DNA from: an uncultured Draconibacterium sp. | GTDB lineage: Bacteria; Bacteroidota; Bacteroidia; Bacteroidales; Prolixibacteraceae | DNA: 64,000 nt | NCBI RefSeq assembly: GCF_963677575.1 | Contig: NZ_OY782038.1 | Span: 1,736,001 to 1,800,000, forward strand | Direction of reading: 5' to 3' | In this document: positions 51,221 through 60,506 of the stretch, piece after piece | Layout of the letters: each line of letters starts with the position of its first letter | Position numbering within the stretch: the stretch's first letter is position 1 | The notes under the pieces: generated by a model | What the model was told of the DNA's origin: nothing | The model's database searches: none | The model's input: only the letters and a program-made list of their open reading frames with translations | Program-made: the position numbers and the translations under genes

Positions 51221-51982
51221 ATGAGTGAGAATATGAGTGTAACACCAGGAAATAATCAACCTTCGATATTGATACTCGCCGATTTCTCGGATGGAAGCTG
51301 GCACGCGACCTCGTTTGCCATGCAATTTCTTTATACAGAAACATCGCCTGTAACGATTTTACAAACTTATCAGAATCCGGGCTGGGGGCACTTAATGATG
51401 CGTAAACTTAGCCACCACCTAAAAAAAATAACCAGGAACGAATTACGTGCTTTAAAAAACAAATTATTAAAGCATTTTAGTATTGAAAAACAGAAAGTTA
51501 ATACCCTCTCGATTGAAGGAGAACTGAACTCAGTTCTGAATTTTAAGCCAATTATTAAGGGGCAACACAACCTTGTTTTATCCACATACAACTCTTTCGA
51601 GGATTCGTGCAAAAGACAAAACGGATGTTTGGAGAAAATAATAGATACCGCGAAACATCCCCTATTCATTCTACCCGAAAGGTTTGAAAAAGAAACTTCG
51701 AAAAAGATCCTGTTTGTAGCGAATCCCGATAAAAAACCGTCGGAGCAATTGTGCAGTCAGGTAATTGAAATATGCAAAAGAACACAGTCGAACCTGGAAA
51801 TACTATTTGTATTAAAAACGCAAGACCAAAATATAAACGAGGATGCAAAAACGTACATCCACAAATACTTTGCAGATATTGATATTACGACGAATACGAT
51901 ACAATATAAAACAAAATGTAAGGGAATTAATAATTACCTGAGTCATACAAACCGCGATTTAATTGTAATTGAAAACGATTGA
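51221..51982 (+). CDS. Universal stress protein-like, first of pair
   Basis: 253 residues with two UspA-like halves. Half one opens SILILADFSDGSWHATSFAM (equivalent to the ILxxxDxS motif); half two begins SKKILFVANPDKKPSEQL. The ATP-binding G-x2-G-x9-G(S/T) motif is not visible in either half, so it is probably a non-ATP-binding member. Cytoplasmic. A gap of 35 bp to the next Usp gene suggests an operon, in front of the V-ATPase genes. Confidence 0.75.
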   Translation: MSENMSVTPGNNQPSILILADFSDGSWHATSFAMQFLYTETSPVTILQTYQNPGWGHLMMRKLSHHLKKITRNELRALKNKLLKHFSIEKQKVNTLSIEGELNSVLNFKPIIKGQHNLVLSTYNSFEDSCKRQNGCLEKIIDTAKHPLFILPERFEKETSKKILFVANPDKKPSEQLCSQVIEICKRTQSNLEILFVLKTQDQNINEDAKTYIHKYFADIDITTNTIQYKTKCKGINNYLSHTNRDLIVIEND

Positions 51983-52017
51983 CCGTTTTGTAAAGCAGTC
52001 AGACTAAAACAATAACG

Positions 52018-52887
52018 ATGGAACAGAAAGAATACAGCATTTTGGCACTTATTTCGCCAAACAAAGAAGGAGAGACAGTTTTAAAAGAAGCACTGTACTT
52101 ACAAAGCACCCTGGAGGTAAAGCTTGTAATACTTAATATAATTGACGAGCCCGGTTTTTTTGAGCGAAATTTTCAGCCCGAAGAAACTGAGTTAGCTATA
52201 AAAAAAGCCAAAGAACAGCTTACAAACTTTGTTAGAACGGTAATTGGAAAGGAAATACCAAACGATATTGTGATTTCGGTGCGGGCCGGCAATCCAGTGG
52301 AGGTTTTGCTTGAAAAGTCGAAAACCGATAGCCTGGAGTTTCTGCTGATAGACAAAAGCGATACCAACTATCCGGGGGCATTAACAAAAGAGCAAGTCGA
52401 CAAATTGATTAGCGTGTCGAAATGCCCGGTATTAACAGTAAACAAAGATTTTGGCGTACCTCAAATAAAGAATATTGCCATCCCGATCGACATTACCCAA
52501 TCGACAAAAAAAAGGCTTTTGTGGGCACAATTTCTAGCAAAAAAACACGATGCAAAAATTACGATTTTGTCGGCGCTTAAAGCCAATATTGATGTTGAAA
52601 AAAGCCTTGCTTTAAAAAATGCGCAAAAGATCCAACAATTACTCCGGGATCATGATATTGAATCTGATATCAAAATACTAAAAGTGTACAATCAGGATTC
52701 GCATCAGGTTATTCTGGAATATGTAAAAGAAGAAAATCCGGAGTTGCTTATCATTCGTACGCATCAGGAATCGATATTCTCGAATACAAACATCGGAAAA
52801 TTTGTTTCCGAAATAGTTCATGGTAGTAAATTGCCCGTGTTTACGGTTAATTATACTCCAAATCCTGTCGACTCACTTTTTCTGTAA
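52018..52887 (+). CDS. Universal stress protein (tandem UspA domains)
   Basis: 289 residues. Domain one starts YSILALISPNKEGETVLKEA, domain two IKNIAIPIDITQSTKKRLLW. Each ends with a strand typical of the fold (CPVLTVNKD; LPVFTVNYTP). The ATP loop is degenerate. It is a paralogue of the preceding gene, though diverged. Usp genes next to energy-coupling operons are common in anaerobes; a role under energy stress is inferred. Confidence 0.85.
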   Translation: MEQKEYSILALISPNKEGETVLKEALYLQSTLEVKLVILNIIDEPGFFERNFQPEETELAIKKAKEQLTNFVRTVIGKEIPNDIVISVRAGNPVEVLLEKSKTDSLEFLLIDKSDTNYPGALTKEQVDKLISVSKCPVLTVNKDFGVPQIKNIAIPIDITQSTKKRLLWAQFLAKKHDAKITILSALKANIDVEKSLALKNAQKIQQLLRDHDIESDIKILKVYNQDSHQVILEYVKEENPELLIIRTHQESIFSNTNIGKFVSEIVHGSKLPVFTVNYTPNPVDSLFL

Positions 52888-52910
52888 AATTGAAGAAATA
52901 TGTCAAAATT

Positions 52911-53069
52911 ATGCCAACTAGTTGCCAAGCTTTAACGTTAACTCAGAAAAACTTTTCGATTTCGGTAGATGATGAAGAAATAAGCTCTCAACCACTGATA
53001 CGACTAGGTTTTTATGAGATAAAAATGCTACAGACAGACCAAAGTGTCATATTGACAACAACCTTTTAA
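52911..53069 (+). CDS. Possible 52-residue small ORF
   Basis: Starts MPTSCQALTLTQKNFSISVD and ends in VILTTTF with a stop. It lies in the 376-bp spacer before the V-ATPase operon. No recognisable domain or clear ribosome-binding site, so it may be chance. Confidence 0.2.
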   Translation: MPTSCQALTLTQKNFSISVDDEEISSQPLIRLGFYEIKMLQTDQSVILTTTF

Positions 53070-53263
53070 ACGTTAAGATTTATTAAAATATCACGCAAAT
53101 AAATATTAAAGATCACCCCATATTTAGGAAACAAATTATATTAAGAGTTTTTGACATTCTATATAAAATAACATGAAACGAGCATACTAAAAAGTCTTTG
53201 TAATACGCAGGAAAATGATTATGCGAGTTACATCAGTTACCTAAAAAAAACAATTATAAACGA

Positions 53264-55036
53264 ATGAATAATAATACAACGAGAACAGGCAAACTCATAT
53301 CCATTCAGGATTCGTTGGTGAAAGCACGATTTTACGGAAATGCGATAATGGGTGAAACTGCCAATGTTATAGTAGATGGAAAATCGTTACAAGCCGAAGT
53401 ACTACAAATTGATCCCGACCCGAAAAATGCGGAGGCAGGAATTGTTGAGATGCAGGTTTTCGAAGATTTAACAGGTGCTCAAATTGGCGATCAGGTTGAA
53501 TTTACCGGCAAGTCCTTATCAGTGCTTTTGGGTCCGGGACTACTAACCAGTATTTGGGATGGACTTCAAAATCCCCTCTACAAACTGGGCGAGCAAGATC
53601 CTTACCTGGTGCCCGGCATGAAAGCTCCGGCACTTGACGAAGAAAAGTTATGGGACTTTACGCCTTCGGTAGCTGTGGGAGACAAAGTAAGTGGTGGCGA
53701 TACCATCGGTACCGTTCCTGAAGGACGTTTAACGCACAGCATTTTAGTGCCTTTCAATTTTGGTAAATGCAAAGTGGAAAGCATTATCGAAAAAAGCGAG
53801 GTAAATATTACCGAAACGGTTGCTGTTATTTCCGACAGTCAAAACGTAAAACACGAGTTAAAAATAGCATTCCGCTGGGCGGTAAAATCACCGATTCCGT
53901 TTAAAGAGCGCGCTATTCCGAGTAAAACGATTTCTACCGGAGTGCGTGTTATCGATTTACTGGCACCGGTCAGTTATGGCGGAACAGTTGGAAACCCCGG
54001 TCCTTTTGGTGCGGGAAAAACTGTATTGCAACACTCGTTATGTAAATATGCTTTAGCCGATATTATTATTATGGCAGCCTGTGGCGAACGAGCCGGTGAG
54101 GCTGTGGAGGTATTTAAAGATTTTGCTGAACTGGAAGATCCGTCAACCGGCGACTCGCTGATGAACCGGATGTGTATTTTCGGTAATACCAGTTCAATGC
54201 CTGTTGCCGCACGCGAGGCCAGTGTATTTATTGCACTAACCGTAGGTGAGTATTATCGCTACCTGGGTTACAATGTGGTTCTTTTGGCCGACTCAACTTC
54301 GCGTTGGGCACAAGCACTTCGCGAGCGTAGCGGTCGTCAGGGAGATATTCCGGGTCCGGAGGCATTCCCAATGGATATCCCTGATCAGATTAAAGGAATG
54401 TACCAGCGTGCCGGTGCCGATCAGGGCACAGGAGGTTCGTTAACCTTTATTGGAACAGTGTCGCCTGCTGGTGGTAACTTCCAGGAGCCGGTAACACAGG
54501 CAACAATGGATGCAACCGGCGGTTTCTGGGGGTTGTCGCAAGACCGTGCCGATGCCAAAAAATATCCGGCCATCGATCCGTTGGCTTACACTTCGTCGGT
54601 TTACAACAGCTTTATTTCGTGGGACGATCGCAATAAAATGCTGCAAACACTTTACGAAGCAAATGATATCGATCAAACCATCAGTACCATTGGTTTGAAA
54701 AAAGTTCCGGTAGAAAAATACGTGCTTTATCAAAAAGGACTCACCATCGATTTCTGTGTAATGCAGCAAAATGCTTTCCACAAAATTGATGCATGTACCC
54801 GTCCTGAACGCCTGATTGTTATTAACGAAGCCGTTCAAAAGCTTATCGATAGAACTATCAATTTTGCCCAGGAAGACATGGAAGATGAAGAAGTTAAAGA
54901 GCAAATAAAAGCAAAATTTGATGAGCTGCGCCAGTGGTGGAAAGACTGGAACACCTCGGCTCAAACTATCGATGAAATGGCCGTTCTTCCGGAAAAAGTT
55001 GAACAATTTATTTTACAAGGAGAGTACACACTATGA
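53264..55036 (+). CDS. ntpA: V-type ATPase catalytic subunit A
   Basis: 590 residues, normal length. Walker A is NPGPFGAGKTVLQHSL at about 245-252 (A instead of the usual S in GPFGSGKT). The family non-homologous insert is present in residues ~115-190, and Walker B-type strand VVLLADSTSRWAQALRE is at about 345. The catalytic hexamer subunit hydrolyses or makes ATP. First gene of the operon A-B-E-(DUF2764-like)-D-I-K; the next gene starts 4 bp before its stop. Confidence 0.97.
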   Translation: MNNNTTRTGKLISIQDSLVKARFYGNAIMGETANVIVDGKSLQAEVLQIDPDPKNAEAGIVEMQVFEDLTGAQIGDQVEFTGKSLSVLLGPGLLTSIWDGLQNPLYKLGEQDPYLVPGMKAPALDEEKLWDFTPSVAVGDKVSGGDTIGTVPEGRLTHSILVPFNFGKCKVESIIEKSEVNITETVAVISDSQNVKHELKIAFRWAVKSPIPFKERAIPSKTISTGVRVIDLLAPVSYGGTVGNPGPFGAGKTVLQHSLCKYALADIIIMAACGERAGEAVEVFKDFAELEDPSTGDSLMNRMCIFGNTSSMPVAAREASVFIALTVGEYYRYLGYNVVLLADSTSRWAQALRERSGRQGDIPGPEAFPMDIPDQIKGMYQRAGADQGTGGSLTFIGTVSPAGGNFQEPVTQATMDATGGFWGLSQDRADAKKYPAIDPLAYTSSVYNSFISWDDRNKMLQTLYEANDIDQTISTIGLKKVPVEKYVLYQKGLTIDFCVMQQNAFHKIDACTRPERLIVINEAVQKLIDRTINFAQEDMEDEEVKEQIKAKFDELRQWWKDWNTSAQTIDEMAVLPEKVEQFILQGEYTL

Positions 55037-56337
55037 TACGAAAAGAAATAAACAGAATTAGCGAAGTTGGTAAAGCACTGATTTCGGTTGAAGGAAATCC
55101 GGGTGTGGCACTCAACCACGTGGTAGAATTGCTGGAAGCCGGAACCAACCAAAGCCTTTCGTTTGCCAAAGCAATTAATATTACTGAAGACTCAACGCGT
55201 TTCCAGGTGTTTAACGGAACGCAGGGATTGAGCACACAAACCAAAATTCGCATGCACGAGGTTCCCCTAACAGCAGGTTTCTCGTACAATATGCTTGGCC
55301 GTAGTTTCGATGGAATTGGCGATGTGGCCGATGGAGGTCCTGAAATTATTTTCGACAAGCATATTTCAACACGATTAGATACCTTAAATCCTACGGTACG
55401 TTTGGTTCCCAAGCAACCTTTGTGGACAGGTATTCCTATGATCGATGTATTTAATACGCTGGTAAAATCGCAGAAGATTCCAATTTTTGCCGGTCCTACC
55501 GAGCCTTACAACCGTTTGCTTTCGCAGATTGCACAAGGTGCACAGGCCGATGTAATTATTTTTGCCGGTATTGGTTTGAAATTCGACGAGTACCACTATT
55601 TCAAAGAGCAGCTATCGCAATCGGGAAATATCGATAAAACGATCATGTTCACCCACCTTGCAGGTGATTCGCAGATTAAAGGTTTAATGCTTCCCGACGT
55701 AGCATTAAGTGTTTCGCGCGAATTTGCCGACCAGGGAAAAGACGTTTTGGTGCTGCTAACTGACATGACTAACTGGTCGAACATTTTACGTAACGTAGCC
55801 AACTACCAGGATCAGATTCCGTCATTGCAGGGTTATCCCGGTTCGTTGTATTCAGAGCTGGCAAAACGTTACGAGGTTGCTGCCGATATTGAAGGAGCAG
55901 GATCGATCACCATTATCGGGGCAACAACGCTCGAGTCGCTTGAAGATCCGGTTCCTGATAATACAGGATATATTACCGAGGGACAGTTCTTCCTTGACAA
56001 TGGTAAATTAAAGCTGGCACGTTCGCTGTCGCGTTTAAAGCAGCAGGTTAATGGAGAAACCAGAGATGACCACCGCCCTATTATGACAGTTATGGCGTCG
56101 TTGCTGGCCGATGCTGAAAAAGCATACGAAGCTGCTGAAGTTGGTGCTGCAAACGATACATTCTCGCAAAAACTGCTGCGTTACCGCAAAGATTTTATTG
56201 CAAATATGGAAGAACCATTTGGAGAACCTATTGAGCTGGAAGCCGCATTAGACAAATGCTGGGATATTTTAAAACGACATTTTGAGCCAACCGAAACAGG
56301 GTTGAGTAAAAAACTGATCGAGCAATATTGGAACTAA
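55033..56337 (+). CDS. ntpB: V-type ATPase regulatory subunit B
   Basis: 434 residues. PLWTGIPMIDVFNTLVKSQK and IPIFAGPTEPYNRLLSQIA are typical; the Walker A of subunit A is replaced by AGPTEPYN, as in non-catalytic B subunits. Starts at ATG 55033, overlapping the stop of subunit A (ATGA-type coupling). Alternates with A in the head. Confidence 0.97.
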   Translation: MIRKEINRISEVGKALISVEGNPGVALNHVVELLEAGTNQSLSFAKAINITEDSTRFQVFNGTQGLSTQTKIRMHEVPLTAGFSYNMLGRSFDGIGDVADGGPEIIFDKHISTRLDTLNPTVRLVPKQPLWTGIPMIDVFNTLVKSQKIPIFAGPTEPYNRLLSQIAQGAQADVIIFAGIGLKFDEYHYFKEQLSQSGNIDKTIMFTHLAGDSQIKGLMLPDVALSVSREFADQGKDVLVLLTDMTNWSNILRNVANYQDQIPSLQGYPGSLYSELAKRYEVAADIEGAGSITIIGATTLESLEDPVPDNTGYITEGQFFLDNGKLKLARSLSRLKQQVNGETRDDHRPIMTVMASLLADAEKAYEAAEVGAANDTFSQKLLRYRKDFIANMEEPFGEPIELEAALDKCWDILKRHFEPTETGLSKKLIEQYWN

Positions 56338-56356
56338 CCATTAATCAGAAAAAGAG

Positions 56357-56962
56357 ATGACAAAAAATAAAGAAAACCTGGAAGGAATTGTTTCCAAACT
56401 GAAAGAGCAGGGAATTAATGCCGGCGAAGCAGAGAAACAACGGATAATTGAGAATGCAAAGCAGGAAGCTGAAAAGCTGATTGCCGAAGCAAAAGCCAGC
56501 AGCAAAAAAATTATTGACGAGGCCGAAACAAAAGCTTCGCAAACAAAAAAGAATGCAGAAAAAGCTATTGCACAGGCTTCGCGCGATATGATTGAAGCCA
56601 CAAAAATTACCATTTTAAACCACCTGAAAACGGTGTTTGGCAAAGAGTGCAAAACCTTATTCCGTCAGGAAGAATACCTGAAAGAACTGCTAAAGGTTGT
56701 AATTGATTCCATTTCAGGGAAAAAATCGATAAAAGTACCGCCGGAGTTGCATAAAGAAATGGAGGCTTTTCTGTTAAAAGAAGCACTTCAGGAAGAGGTA
56801 ACTTTAAGACCACTTTCGGCAAGTAAAGCCAAAATAAAAGTAAAATCGACCGACAAAGACGGAATTAGTTTCGTAGTCAGCTCAAAAGAAATTGAGAGCG
56901 GGTTATTTTCTTTACTCAACAAGGATTTGGTTGATCGAATCATTAAAAGTCAGGAGGGTTAA
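56357..56962 (+). CDS. ntpE: V-type ATPase peripheral-stalk subunit E
   Basis: 201 residues. Residues ~15-90 are a long charged Ala/Lys/Glu-rich helix (AEKQRIIENAKQEAEKLIAE) as in the stalk, then a small C-terminal domain (GISFVVSSKEIESGLFSLLN). It lies 19 bp after B. In many Bacteroidota the E gene precedes A; here it follows B. No subunit G, which usually pairs with E, is visible. Confidence 0.85.
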   Translation: MTKNKENLEGIVSKLKEQGINAGEAEKQRIIENAKQEAEKLIAEAKASSKKIIDEAETKASQTKKNAEKAIAQASRDMIEATKITILNHLKTVFGKECKTLFRQEEYLKELLKVVIDSISGKKSIKVPPELHKEMEAFLLKEALQEEVTLRPLSASKAKIKVKSTDKDGISFVVSSKEIESGLFSLLNKDLVDRIIKSQEG

Positions 56963-56964
56963 AT

Positions 56965-57462
56965 ATGTCAAACATGGTTTATCTTATGACCAGTTTGCCA
57001 TCGTTGTCCCTGGGGGAGGCTCCTCCAATAACAATTGATGAATTTAACGATGACGCAAAACGCCAATTGTCTTCCCGACATTTTAAGGCGCTGCAATCGG
57101 CTGATATTCAGAAGTTGGATTCTAAAGTTGGAATAAAAAGCATTTCCTCGCTGTTAAATAGCATCAAGGAAGATCTTTCAGAAGTTAGAGCTGCCAAAGC
57201 GCAAAATCGTCAGGCGAAACCAGAACGAATGCCAAATTCACTGCTGCGGGGAAATCCCATGGAACGCGAGATGAATATTTTGCAGTGGCAGTGGGAAGAA
57301 TTGCAGGATATTGAGGCCGGAAAAACATTCACATTAACCGAAGTTTTGGTGTACAAACTAAAACTTCAGCTGGTTGAAAGATTGTATTCCTTCGACGAAA
57401 TTAAAGGTGCCGAGGTGTTGGCATCGGTAGTAAACCCGGGGAAAAACAAGGAGGGTAAATAA
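56965..57462 (+). CDS. DUF2764-like V-ATPase operon protein
   Basis: 165 residues. The N-terminus MVYLMTSLPSLSLGEAPPIT resembles DUF2764 proteins (YYxLVASLPxL...), with GNPMEREMNILQWQWEEL and LTEVLVYKLKLQLVERLYSF after it. It lies 2 bp after E and its stop overlaps the start of D. In Bacteroidota this operon-specific protein takes the place where subunits C/F would be expected; a C-like linking role is inferred. Confidence 0.65.
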   Translation: MSNMVYLMTSLPSLSLGEAPPITIDEFNDDAKRQLSSRHFKALQSADIQKLDSKVGIKSISSLLNSIKEDLSEVRAAKAQNRQAKPERMPNSLLRGNPMEREMNILQWQWEELQDIEAGKTFTLTEVLVYKLKLQLVERLYSFDEIKGAEVLASVVNPGKNKEGK

Positions 57463-58070
57463 TGGCAGGTATAAAAATAAAATATACAAAAACCGAGCGG
57501 GCCCGTCAGAAGAAAATTCTGAAGGTTTCGGAAAGGATGCTGCCCTTGTTTGAAGCGATGGAAAAATCGTTGATGGCAACTATAAATACCATCGCTGAAC
57601 GGATTGAGCAGATTCGCGAAGAGATTGAAAAGAACAGAAAAACAGCGGAACCATGGACGGCCGTAATGAACGATTCGTGGGTGAACATCGATGAATTTAT
57701 TTCGGTGAATAAAATAGTTACCAAAACCGTTGATGTGGCCGGTGTTCGTGTTCAGCAGTTCGTTAAGGTTGACTTTAACGTAATGCCTACTAACGATGAA
57801 ACGCCTTTGTGGGTTGACGATGCCATTGAACTGATGCAGGTACAATTGCAACTGCTGGCCGAAATCGAAGTTTTGAAAGAACAAATCGATCTTTTGGAAG
57901 AAGAATTACTGGATGTACGCGCACGGGTAAAACTGTTCGAAAATCGCCGTATTCCAAATGCAAAACTGGCCATTCGTAAAATTGGGCAGAAGCTGCAGGA
58001 TGACGAGCGCCTTACAATTGCAACAGCAAAAGTGGTAAAAACAAGCAAACAAAAGGAGGGCAGCCTATGA
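57462..58070 (+). CDS. ntpD: V-type ATPase subunit D (central rotor)
   Basis: 202 residues. Long helices at both ends (KYTKTERARQKKILKVSERM; LEEELLDVRARVKLFENRRI) with the conserved R(R)IPNA segment, as in rotor subunit D. The start overlaps the previous stop, and the end overlaps the start of subunit I. It transmits rotation from head to K ring. Confidence 0.92.
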   Translation: MAGIKIKYTKTERARQKKILKVSERMLPLFEAMEKSLMATINTIAERIEQIREEIEKNRKTAEPWTAVMNDSWVNIDEFISVNKIVTKTVDVAGVRVQQFVKVDFNVMPTNDETPLWVDDAIELMQVQLQLLAEIEVLKEQIDLLEEELLDVRARVKLFENRRIPNAKLAIRKIGQKLQDDERLTIATAKVVKTSKQKEGSL

Positions 58071-59902
58071 TAGCAGAAATGAAGAAACTGATGCTGTTTA
58101 TGCCCGAATCTGCCGATGATATTGATGCCGAACTTACGGCTTTGGGAGAGCTTGGAGTAATACATATTGCTCCGTTGCAACCGGCAAAACACGAATCGAT
58201 TGAACGGGTTGATGCACGTATAAAACAACTGCAACAAGCCATTTCGGTTCTCAGTCAGTACGATGATGAACAATACTCCGGCGCCAAAAATGATGAAATT
58301 CCGAATTACTCGGAACTTGAACGAGGAGCAGTTTTTCTTATGGAAAAGGTGCTGGATGCAGCACACCATAGGCAGGAACTGGAAAATATGAAGCTCAACT
58401 TAACCAGCGACATAAGATGGTTTGAGAATTGGGGAAATATTATACTAAAGGATATTAAAGACCTCAACGAAAAAGGGATTTGGATTAAAACCTACCTTCT
58501 TGGCGACAAAGAGTTAAAACAAGTCGCTGACCGGGACGATATTCAGGTAGTAGGTAAATTTTCAGATCTGAACCAGGTAATTTTATTGACCAAAGATGCC
58601 AACGAACGACTGCTGGAAATGGAAGAGCTTCCATTTCCGCAAAACGAGCTTGAAAATGCAAAAGAGTTATTAGCTGCAACCAACAGCGACCTGGAAAGTA
58701 ACAAGGAGTTTTTACTTCAGTTGCACGAACAGAAAGCTGTATTGGTGGACGGATTGAAAGAACGCTTACGTCGTTACGATGTTCGTAATGTACAATTTGG
58801 TGGTATTGCAGTTGATAAACATGTTCGATTTTGGAAAGGTTTTATTCCGTTGGAACATGTCGATGAATTCATTGAAACAGCTGAAGCACGCCATTGGGGA
58901 TATGTGATCGAAGATCCTTTACCGGAAGAAGAGGAAGAGGTTCCTACCCTTGTGCGAACGCCAAAATGGGCACAGCGAATTCAGCCGGTTATGGATTTTA
59001 TGGGACTGGTTCCCGGCTACAAGGAAATGGATGTTTCGCGGGTATTTATGGTATTCTTTACCTTTTTTACCGGAATTCTTGTGGGAGACGCCGGATACGG
59101 ACTGGTATTCTTGCTGATCACCTTTTTGGCGCATCGTAAGAAAAAATTTGCCAAACAGATTGAGTTTGGTTTGATCTATACACTTTCGGTATCGATTATG
59201 TTTTGGGGTGTATTAACCGGAACTTATTTTGGATCGGAAGCTATAGCAGAACTTCCGGTACTACGCAGCTTAAAAATTGAAGCGCTGGCCAGTTTTGGTG
59301 GCGACAGCCTCATGATACAAAAAATCATGTTCCTGATTGGTGCAGTTCACCTTACCGTTGGGCACCTGCAGGTAGCATGGAAATTTAACAACAGTGTTAG
59401 AGCGATCGCCCAATTCGGATGGATTGCAATTATCTGGGGATTGTACCTCATTGTAAACCAAATGGTACTGGGAATAGATGCTCCGGCATTAATGGTTTGG
59501 CTATTTGTTGGAGGTGCTGTGCTGGTGGCTCTTTTTTCAAAACCGGGAACGAGCTTCTTTAAAGGCATGATTTCATCAATAGGTAATTTGCCACTGAGCA
59601 TCATCAATGGTTTTTCCGACATTATTTCGTACATCCGATTGTATGCTGTTGGTTTGTCAACCGTGTTAATGGCGGCAAGCTTTAACCAAATGGCCATTGG
59701 CGATGGTATAACTACAGTGGTTTCAGGAATTGGAGCTGTACTGGTTTTAATCTTAGGACACGGATTAAATATGATTCTAGCTGCAATGGCAGTGCTTGTT
59801 CACGGTGTGCGATTAAATATGCTTGAGTATGCCGGCCACGCCGAAGTTGAGTTTTCTGGAAATGAATATAAACCCTTCAATTTGAAGGACAACAAACAAT
59901 AA
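58067..59902 (+). CDS. ntpI: V-type ATPase subunit I (a-subunit)
   Basis: 611 residues. Residues 1-320 are the cytoplasmic arm with coiled-coil pieces; about seven to eight membrane helices follow, from VFMVFFTFFTGILVGDAGYG to VLVHGVRLNMLEYAGH. The ion-channel Arg is in DIISYIRLYAVGLSTVL, equivalent to the essential Arg of V-ATPase a-subunits. At 611 it is near the usual 600-660 length. Forms the ion half-channels against ring K. Confidence 0.93.
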   Translation: MIAEMKKLMLFMPESADDIDAELTALGELGVIHIAPLQPAKHESIERVDARIKQLQQAISVLSQYDDEQYSGAKNDEIPNYSELERGAVFLMEKVLDAAHHRQELENMKLNLTSDIRWFENWGNIILKDIKDLNEKGIWIKTYLLGDKELKQVADRDDIQVVGKFSDLNQVILLTKDANERLLEMEELPFPQNELENAKELLAATNSDLESNKEFLLQLHEQKAVLVDGLKERLRRYDVRNVQFGGIAVDKHVRFWKGFIPLEHVDEFIETAEARHWGYVIEDPLPEEEEEVPTLVRTPKWAQRIQPVMDFMGLVPGYKEMDVSRVFMVFFTFFTGILVGDAGYGLVFLLITFLAHRKKKFAKQIEFGLIYTLSVSIMFWGVLTGTYFGSEAIAELPVLRSLKIEALASFGGDSLMIQKIMFLIGAVHLTVGHLQVAWKFNNSVRAIAQFGWIAIIWGLYLIVNQMVLGIDAPALMVWLFVGGAVLVALFSKPGTSFFKGMISSIGNLPLSIINGFSDIISYIRLYAVGLSTVLMAASFNQMAIGDGITTVVSGIGAVLVLILGHGLNMILAAMAVLVHGVRLNMLEYAGHAEVEFSGNEYKPFNLKDNKQ

Positions 59903-59923
59903 AATTTTTAAAATAGTATAAAT

Positions 59924-60394
59924 ATGACTTTAACAACAATTTTAGCAACAACAGTTACAGGCTTTGGCGGACACGCTATTGCTCTGGGAATTGCAGGTGT
60001 AGGTTCAGCAATTGGGACCGGTATTGCAGGCATGGGAGCTTTAGGGCTTTGGAAACAATCGATCAGAGACAAGAAGAAACTTCCTTCGCTGGCCTTGGCG
60101 ATGGTAGGTATGCCATTGAGCCAGGTGATTTATGGTATGATTTTTATGAATTCGATGATTGGCGCTAATCTTAGCCCCGACAGCTATACCAATCAAATGA
60201 TTTGGGCATTTTTTATCGGTATCGCTATTGCCGCCTCAGCAATTATGCAGGGACGCGTTGGGGCTGCCGCTTGTGCCAACCTGGCCGTTGATGATAAACA
60301 AGGTTCGGGTATGTATATTGCCGCCATGGGTATTATCGAAACGGTTGCACTTCTTGCCATGGTATTTGGTATGGGAGGCATTCCGAGTGCTTAA
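59924..60394 (+). CDS. ntpK: V-type ATPase subunit K (ion-binding ring), sodium-type
   Basis: 156 residues: two fused hairpins (four helices), as in NtpK. Sodium-ligand residues known from Enterococcus hirae NtpK (T64, Q65, Y68, Q110, E139) have counterparts here: SQVIY (S66, Q67, Y70), IMQGRVG (Q109) and GIIETVALL (E139). That set favours Na+ over H+ coupling. The first hairpin lacks a carboxylate, as usual for V-type K. Last gene of the operon. Confidence 0.93.
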   Translation: MTLTTILATTVTGFGGHAIALGIAGVGSAIGTGIAGMGALGLWKQSIRDKKKLPSLALAMVGMPLSQVIYGMIFMNSMIGANLSPDSYTNQMIWAFFIGIAIAASAIMQGRVGAAACANLAVDDKQGSGMYIAAMGIIETVALLAMVFGMGGIPSA

Positions 60395-60419
60395 TACGCA
60401 AAGCATAACACAAAATATT

Positions 60420-60455
60420 CCCTCGCTGTTTTTCGGCGGGGGATTTTATTTTATA
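60420..60455 (+). terminator. Terminator after the V-ATPase operon
   Basis: CCCTCGC (60420-60426) pairs with GCGGGGG (60436-60442, one G-U), followed by ATTTTATTTTA. It lies 26 bp after the K stop. Confidence 0.75.
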
Positions 60456-60506
60456 TATGTAAATACAATTGAATATCTTTATCAGAGAAATCGTTGAATT
60501 TACTAA

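Noticed and set aside
54440..55006. 188-residue minus-strand frame
   Set aside because: It is antisense to the well-supported V-ATPase subunit A gene.
57752..58369. 205-residue minus-strand frame
   Set aside because: It is antisense to V-ATPase subunits D and I.
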